From assembly GCA_003561835.1 (NCBI GenBank), contig PWVN01000268.1, positions 1 to 10,323 of the forward strand: a stretch of 10,323 bases of DNA. Reading direction: 5' to 3'. Positions 7,001-10,323 of this stretch are shown here, piece after piece. Under the pieces are notes generated by a model. It saw only the letters and a list, made by a program, of their open reading frames with translations. It was not told the origin of the DNA and ran no database searches. Every line of letters starts with the position of its first letter. Position 1 is the stretch's first letter. The position numbers and the translations under genes were made by a program. The stretch comes from Syntrophomonadaceae bacterium. Its GTDB lineage: Bacteria; Bacillota; Dethiobacteria; PWVN01.

Positions 7001-8485
7001 GTGCTGGGGGGAAGGATTTTCATCGACATCACCGATTTTATGAGGACGGAGAAAAGCTGGGAAAAGTTAAAAAAGAATAATCCCGCTGATAAAGACCCCG
7101 TCACCACCCGGGCTTTGTTGCAGCTGGTGCAGCGCAGTAAAGAGGAGCTGGTGAATCCCCGGGAAAGGGTCCGGGTTGGGCGCCTCATTAGCTACCGGCT
7201 GACCCGGATCTTGCTGAGTGCAGCGGTGAAATATGCGTACGGAAAGGTCTCCCCGTTCAAAGCCCGGGAAAAGGCTGTTCGCCTGGGGGAAAAAATTATC
7301 CAGGAGTTGAAAGAAGAACGGAAAACCTTGCAGACCGTTGAAGAGAAGTTGGGCTTTTTCCAGCGCCATGGGAGTAAACTCTTTGAAGGTTTTGGGATCG
7401 TCTTATATGTAGCCGCTTCCTCCACCTATATTGAGAAGACCAGAAAAATCATGAAAGAGCATCTGGAGGATACCTCCCTCTTGCAGGAGGTGGAAAAATC
7501 CGTCCCCCACAGCGTGACCACGGAGATGGGGATGGAAATTTTAGAGTTGGCGAAAAGCTATGATCAGCGAGGGAAAAGGCCCCAGGCCCGGGACCCGGAG
7601 ATGGTGCGGTTTTTGGAGCGGTATGGCCACCGGGCCTCCATAGAACTGGAGGTGGGGGTACCGGTGTGGAGGGAAGACCCCCGGTATGTCCTGGACCTGA
7701 TCAACACCTACATCGACAACCAAAATTATCAGGAAGGGATAGACAAATTCAATAAAGGGAAGGAAGAAGCAGAAGCGGCCATTCAAACCATAAAGAGGCG
7801 GCTGGAAGAACAGGGGCAGCCCAGAAAGGCGAGGAAAGCGGAGAAATTGTTGAAGGATTTCCGGGAAATGTTTGGGATCCGGGAGCAGTCCAAGTTTTTC
7901 GTGAGGCACTTCTTGACCATCTTTCGTGAGATTTTGATGGAGGTGGGGGAAGCGTTAGTCCAACAAGGTCGGATCGAAGAGAAGGAGGATATATTCTATG
8001 TCACCACGGAGGATATTCGCTCCGGAGGGGACCTGGAAAAAAAGGTGAAAGAAAACAGAGAGCAGTACCGCTTGGATCTGCAACGGACCGCGCCCCGGCT
8101 GCTCACCAGCACCGGTGAAAGCATCTACTCGGCGAATATGGAGGTAGGGGAGAATGCCCTGGTGGGAATCCCGGTATCGCCGGGGGTCTACGAAGGAAGA
8201 GCCCGGATTTTAAGCAGCCCGGAAGAAGGCAGCAAGCTGGAGAAGGGCGATATCTTAATCACCGCGGGGACCAACCCGGCCTGGACACCCCTGTTTTTGA
8301 AGCTGGGAGCGCTGGTGATGGAGACCGGCGGGCCCATCTCCCACGGGTCCGTGGTGGCCAGGGAATATGGACTTCCGGCCGTGGCAGGGGTTGCGGGGGC
8401 TACCAGCAAAATCAAGGAGGGACAGAGGGTCCGGATCAACGGTGAGTCCGGCCAGGTGGAGCTGATGGGCTTAGTGCACCCATGA
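7001..8485 (+). CDS. Rifampin-phosphotransferase-like dikinase, substrate and phospho-histidine part
   Basis: 494 residues in phase with the preceding fragment, opening with GTG at 7001 but continuous in sense as QVLGGRIFIDITDFMR. Residues 1-370 form the helical middle domain, with RYGHRASIELEVGVPVWREDPRYVL typical of the substrate domain in RPH-like enzymes. Residues about 380-494 are the PEP-utilising mobile domain: GIPVSPGVYEGRARIL, GDILITAGTNPAWTPLF and GGPISHGSVVAREYG, with the catalytic histidine at residue 448. Counted from ATG 5873 that is codon 824, matching (from memory) His825 of Listeria rifampin phosphotransferase; the whole gene of ~870 codons matches the ~867-residue RPH. The protein ends 39 residues later, so the C-terminal PEP/pyruvate barrel of PEP synthase and PPDK is absent. 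RPH-type enzymes convert ATP + drug + water to phospho-drug + AMP + phosphate. The substrate here is not proven. No good ribosome binding site precedes GTG 7001. Confidence 0.8.
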   Translation: MLGGRIFIDITDFMRTEKSWEKLKKNNPADKDPVTTRALLQLVQRSKEELVNPRERVRVGRLISYRLTRILLSAAVKYAYGKVSPFKAREKAVRLGEKIIQELKEERKTLQTVEEKLGFFQRHGSKLFEGFGIVLYVAASSTYIEKTRKIMKEHLEDTSLLQEVEKSVPHSVTTEMGMEILELAKSYDQRGKRPQARDPEMVRFLERYGHRASIELEVGVPVWREDPRYVLDLINTYIDNQNYQEGIDKFNKGKEEAEAAIQTIKRRLEEQGQPRKARKAEKLLKDFREMFGIREQSKFFVRHFLTIFREILMEVGEALVQQGRIEEKEDIFYVTTEDIRSGGDLEKKVKENREQYRLDLQRTAPRLLTSTGESIYSANMEVGENALVGIPVSPGVYEGRARILSSPEEGSKLEKGDILITAGTNPAWTPLFLKLGALVMETGGPISHGSVVAREYGLPAVAGVAGATSKIKEGQRVRINGESGQVELMGLVHP

Positions 8486-8506
8486 AAAAGAGGGGCCAAA
8501 AGTACA

Positions 8507-8580
8507 GGACAAAAGTCCCAGGCGGCGGGGGGCGGTAACCCGGTCGCCCCTTAAAACCCTGGTCATTTCACCGTAGGGTT
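8507..8580 (+). promoter_or_regulatory. Structured spacer (three consecutive hairpins) before the exporter gene
   Basis: Three hairpins follow one another. GGAC-AAAA-GTCC occupies 8507-8518. GGGGCG (8529-8534) pairs with CGCCCC (8545-8550), extendable by one G-U pair. AACCCT-GGT (8555-8563) pairs with ACC (8570-8572) and AGGGTT (8575-8580) with a 2-nt bulge, giving 9 bp. None is followed by a T-run, so they are not standard terminators, although the second could attenuate. The region sits 30-100 nt before the exporter's ATG in what would be its leader. I cannot match it to a known riboswitch consensus. Confidence 0.4.
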
Positions 8581-8609
8581 GTATGCCCTGGAGAAAGGTG
8601 GTTCAAACG

Positions 8610-9788
8610 ATGAAGAACAGAAACATGATCATCCTCTTGATCAGTCTTGTGGTGGTAATGATGGGTTATGGTGTGGCCATGCCCGTGCTGCCCTTTTATA
8701 TTGACAGCCTGGGCGGCCGGGGGATACACTACGGCCTCCTCATTGCCTGTTATGGGTTGATGCAGCTGCTCTTTGCCCCGTTTTGGGGAAGACTGTCCGA
8801 CAAATACGGCAGAAAGCCCATGCTGCTCATCGGCATGATCGGCCTGGGATCAGCCATGACTCTCTTTGCTATTTCTAGCCAGCTGTGGATGATTTATGCC
8901 GCCCAATTACTCTCCGGAACCTTGTCTTCTGCCGCCCTGCCGGCTGCCCAGGCCTATGCCGCCGATAGTACTACCCGGGAAGAAAGGGGAGGGGCTATGG
9001 GAAAAATCGGGGGAGCCATTGGACTGGGGGTGGTGCTGGGTCCCGGTCTGGGTGGGCTCCTGGCTGCCCGGTCCCTGGCAACCCCGTTTCTTATTGCGGC
9101 GGCCTTTTGCATGCTGACTTTTTTCATCATTTTGGTGGGTCTTCCAGAATCCCTGGCCAAAGAAAAACGGTCTGTCTCCCTGCAGCTCCAGTTCATGCAC
9201 TTTAAAGGGCTCTGGGGGATGCTCTTCACCCCTTTAGGTTTTGGCCTGGCGGTAGCCTTTTTCGCCATTTTCAGTCAAACCATTTTTGCGGGGGTATTTG
9301 GCTTGTATGCTTTGGCCCGGTTTGATTACGGGCCGGGACAGGTGGGATCCGTTCTCATGGCCATGGCGTTCATGTATGCCCTGGTCCAGGGCTTGGTGGT
9401 AGGCCCCCTGACCAAGAAGTATGGAGAAGAAAAAATGATTCGTTTCGCCCTGATGGGCTGTTCCCTGGGCTTTGTGCTGATCTTACTGGCCAATGATTTC
9501 ACCACCCTGTTGCTGACGGTAAGCTTGTTTATCTTAATGAACTCTCTGCTAAAACCTTCCGCCCTGGCCTTTATTTCCAAAAGAGCCGCTGGGAGTCAGG
9601 GTCAGGCCATGGGGGTGGCGGAATCGTATATGAGTCTGGGCCGGATTGCAGGACCTCTATGGGGCGGCATGATCTTCGATTTTAACATCTTCTACCCCTT
9701 TATAAGCGGAGTACTCTTGATGTTCCTGGCCTTCCTTGCAACCCTATCCATGTCAAAGCCGGAAGTTAACCCGGCCCTGAAGCCATAG
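8610..9788 (+). CDS. MFS drug exporter (DHA1-type, 12 predicted helices)
   Basis: A 392-residue membrane transporter, about the family length. TM1 contains MPVLPFYI. Motif A, GRLSDKYGRKP (residues 60-70), lies between TM2 and TM3. Motif C, GAIGLGVVLGPGLGG (about 135-149), lies in TM5 and marks drug/proton antiporters rather than uniporters. A polar central loop around 175-195 (PESLAKEKRSVS) separates the two six-helix halves, and the second half has a degenerate motif A (GPLTKKYGEEK). The likely role is proton-driven efflux of a drug or toxic metabolite across the cytoplasmic membrane; the substrate is unknown. ATG 8610 is chosen because AAAGGTGG (8594-8601) lies 8 nt upstream; an ATG at 8583 would add nine residues (MPWRKVVQT) and lacks a site. 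It follows the dikinase on the same strand across a structured spacer, which suggests co-function with the modifying enzyme. Confidence 0.9.
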   Translation: MKNRNMIILLISLVVVMMGYGVAMPVLPFYIDSLGGRGIHYGLLIACYGLMQLLFAPFWGRLSDKYGRKPMLLIGMIGLGSAMTLFAISSQLWMIYAAQLLSGTLSSAALPAAQAYAADSTTREERGGAMGKIGGAIGLGVVLGPGLGGLLAARSLATPFLIAAAFCMLTFFIILVGLPESLAKEKRSVSLQLQFMHFKGLWGMLFTPLGFGLAVAFFAIFSQTIFAGVFGLYALARFDYGPGQVGSVLMAMAFMYALVQGLVVGPLTKKYGEEKMIRFALMGCSLGFVLILLANDFTTLLLTVSLFILMNSLLKPSALAFISKRAAGSQGQAMGVAESYMSLGRIAGPLWGGMIFDFNIFYPFISGVLLMFLAFLATLSMSKPEVNPALKP

Positions 9789-9917
9789 CAATGAAAAAAG
9801 TCAGCATCCTTGGAGAGGTAAAAGCATTAAATTAGGTCATCATAAGAAGGAGTGGAAGTGGAAGAAACAGAATAAATAACCGATAAAAAGGTGTATTCAA
9901 AAGGAGGTTCTCGAAAC

Positions 9918-10121
9918 ATGATGAATGTGGTATATATGGTTCCCCTGTTCCTGTTTTTGATCGTTGGATTATTCTTCCTCATCGTTGCCCTTTTGCAGTG
10001 GCTGTGGAATATCACCATTCCCGAACTCTTTGGGCTGAAGAGCGTCACGTACTGGCAGGCATTCCGACTCCTTGTCATCGCTTACATCCTGTTCGGCGGC
10101 GGCACCGTCTTTCTCCGGTAA
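9918..10121 (+). CDS. Small two-helix membrane protein (WN...PELFGL...WQA motif)
   Basis: 67 residues: hydrophobic helix 1 (about residues 4-30, VVYMVPLFLFLIVGLFFLIV), a short loop, then WNITIPELFGLKSVTYWQAFRLL leading into helix 2 (about 50-64). The pattern W-N-x(3)-P-x-L-F-G-L-x(5)-W-Q-A followed by L-F-G-G recalls a widespread small membrane-protein family whose function I do not know. AAGGAGG (9901-9907) lies 10 nt before ATG 9918; an upstream in-frame ATG at 9891 precedes this site and is rejected. The frame ends immediately after FGGGTVFLR, while related proteins, as I recall, usually carry a charged tail; the next frame contains one (see findings). No promoter could be assigned with confidence; the 129-nt gap after the exporter is purine-rich and has no terminator. 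Confidence 0.75.
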   Translation: MMNVVYMVPLFLFLIVGLFFLIVALLQWLWNITIPELFGLKSVTYWQAFRLLVIAYILFGGGTVFLR

Positions 10122-10131
10122 AATGGGACAA

Positions 10132-10144
10132 GGAAACGGTTTCC
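10132..10144. repeat. 13-bp palindrome GGAAAC-G-GTTTCC
   Basis: Perfect 6-bp arms around a single central base, in the 96-nt gap between the small membrane protein and the reductase gene. The loop is too short for an RNA hairpin of this full length, so if meaningful it would be a DNA-binding site. It may be chance. Confidence 0.2.
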
Positions 10145-10217
10145 AGCAAAGCTTTTCTGAAAGCGGTAGAAAATGCCTTGGTTCCAGATTAAATAAGAGG
10201 TGGAAGGACTGTAAAGT

Positions 10218-10323
10218 ATGACGGAGAAGAAGATGAAGATTTTGGTGTTCGGCGCAGGTGTTTTGGGCAGCCTCTATGCCGCCCGGCTGCAGGAGGCCGG
10301 TAACGAGGTGATGGTGGTAGCTC
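10218..10323 (+). CDS. Ketopantoate reductase-like oxidoreductase, N-terminal part (runs off the window)
   Basis: The first 35 residues are visible: MTEKKMKILVFGAGVLGSLYAARLQEAGNEVMVVA, which I split as a short leader (residues 1-6), the Rossmann beta-alpha-beta with GAGVLGSLYAARL (G-x-G-x-x-G, about residues 12-24), and the second strand EVMVVA. This pattern is typical of the ApbA/PanE family, NADPH-dependent reduction of 2-dehydropantoate to pantoate in coenzyme A synthesis, but many family members act on other 2-keto or amino substrates, so no gene symbol is given. GGAAGGA (10202-10208) lies 9 nt before ATG 10218; ATG 10233 is a possible shorter start. The gene is cut by the window edge. 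Confidence 0.75.
   Translation, partial: MTEKKMKILVFGAGVLGSLYAARLQEAGNEVMVVA

Noticed and set aside
5873..8485. Annotation as phosphoenolpyruvate synthase or pyruvate phosphate dikinase
   Set aside because: The C-terminal PEP/pyruvate-binding barrel of those enzymes is absent; the protein ends 39 residues after the phospho-histidine GGPISHGS segment.
8529..8550. GC-rich hairpin as a rho-independent terminator after the dikinase
   Set aside because: It is followed by TTAAAACCC, not a T-run; it is kept only as part of a structured spacer.
9791..9835. 14-codon frame MKKVSILGEVKALN after the exporter
   Set aside because: Too short, no ribosome binding site, no recognisable motif.
1..10323. CRISPR arrays, tRNA or rRNA genes, insertion sequences, phage attachment sites
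   Set aside because: No regularly spaced long repeats, no cloverleaf-like or rRNA-like stretches, and no transposase or integrase motifs were seen on either strand.

Overview
The window looks like a chromosomal segment of a moderately GC-rich Gram-positive anaerobe of the Clostridia/Peptococcaceae type. This is inferred from strong AGGAGG-type ribosome binding sites, a Firmicutes-style lipoprotein with a copper-amine-oxidase-like stalk domain, a long MalT-like (LAL) LuxR regulator, and the small membrane and small soluble protein families present. I recognise no rRNA, tRNA, CRISPR array or insertion sequence.

Layout. Positions 1-381 are AT-rich and apparently non-coding. A lipoprotein (382-1959, +) follows, and directly after it a truncated amidohydrolase remnant (1975-2337, +). 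These two converge on a 922-residue STAND/MalT-type LuxR regulator (2348-5116, -). A divergent control region of about 380 bp (5117-5499) lies between the regulator and a rightward group. It holds a long inverted repeat, a TATAAT box bracketed by a second inverted repeat, and three similar octamers spaced 39 bp apart. The rightward group is a 111-residue protein of unknown function (5500-5835), then an ATP-dependent dikinase of the rifampin-phosphotransferase architecture (5873-8485). That gene is cut in two by an in-frame TAA at 6995-6997. A structured spacer (about 8507-8580) separates it from a 12-helix MFS drug exporter (8610-9788). Next are a 67-residue two-helix membrane protein (9918-10121) and the start of a ketopantoate-reductase-like gene (10218 to the window edge).

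How the genes may work together. The central stretch (regulator, small protein, antibiotic-kinase-like dikinase, exporter) has the shape of a sense, modify and export cassette for a small toxic molecule. The dikinase has an N-terminal ATP-grasp domain and a C-terminal phospho-histidine domain but lacks the C-terminal PEP/pyruvate barrel of PEP synthase. It therefore should not be annotated as a PEP synthase. The cassette function is inference; the domain architecture is visible.

Several genes carry lesions: the out-of-frame deletion or truncation in the amidohydrolase, the ochre codon in the dikinase, and possibly a frameshifted tail on the 67-residue protein. Either this locus is decaying or the assembly contains errors; the raw sequence alone cannot decide.
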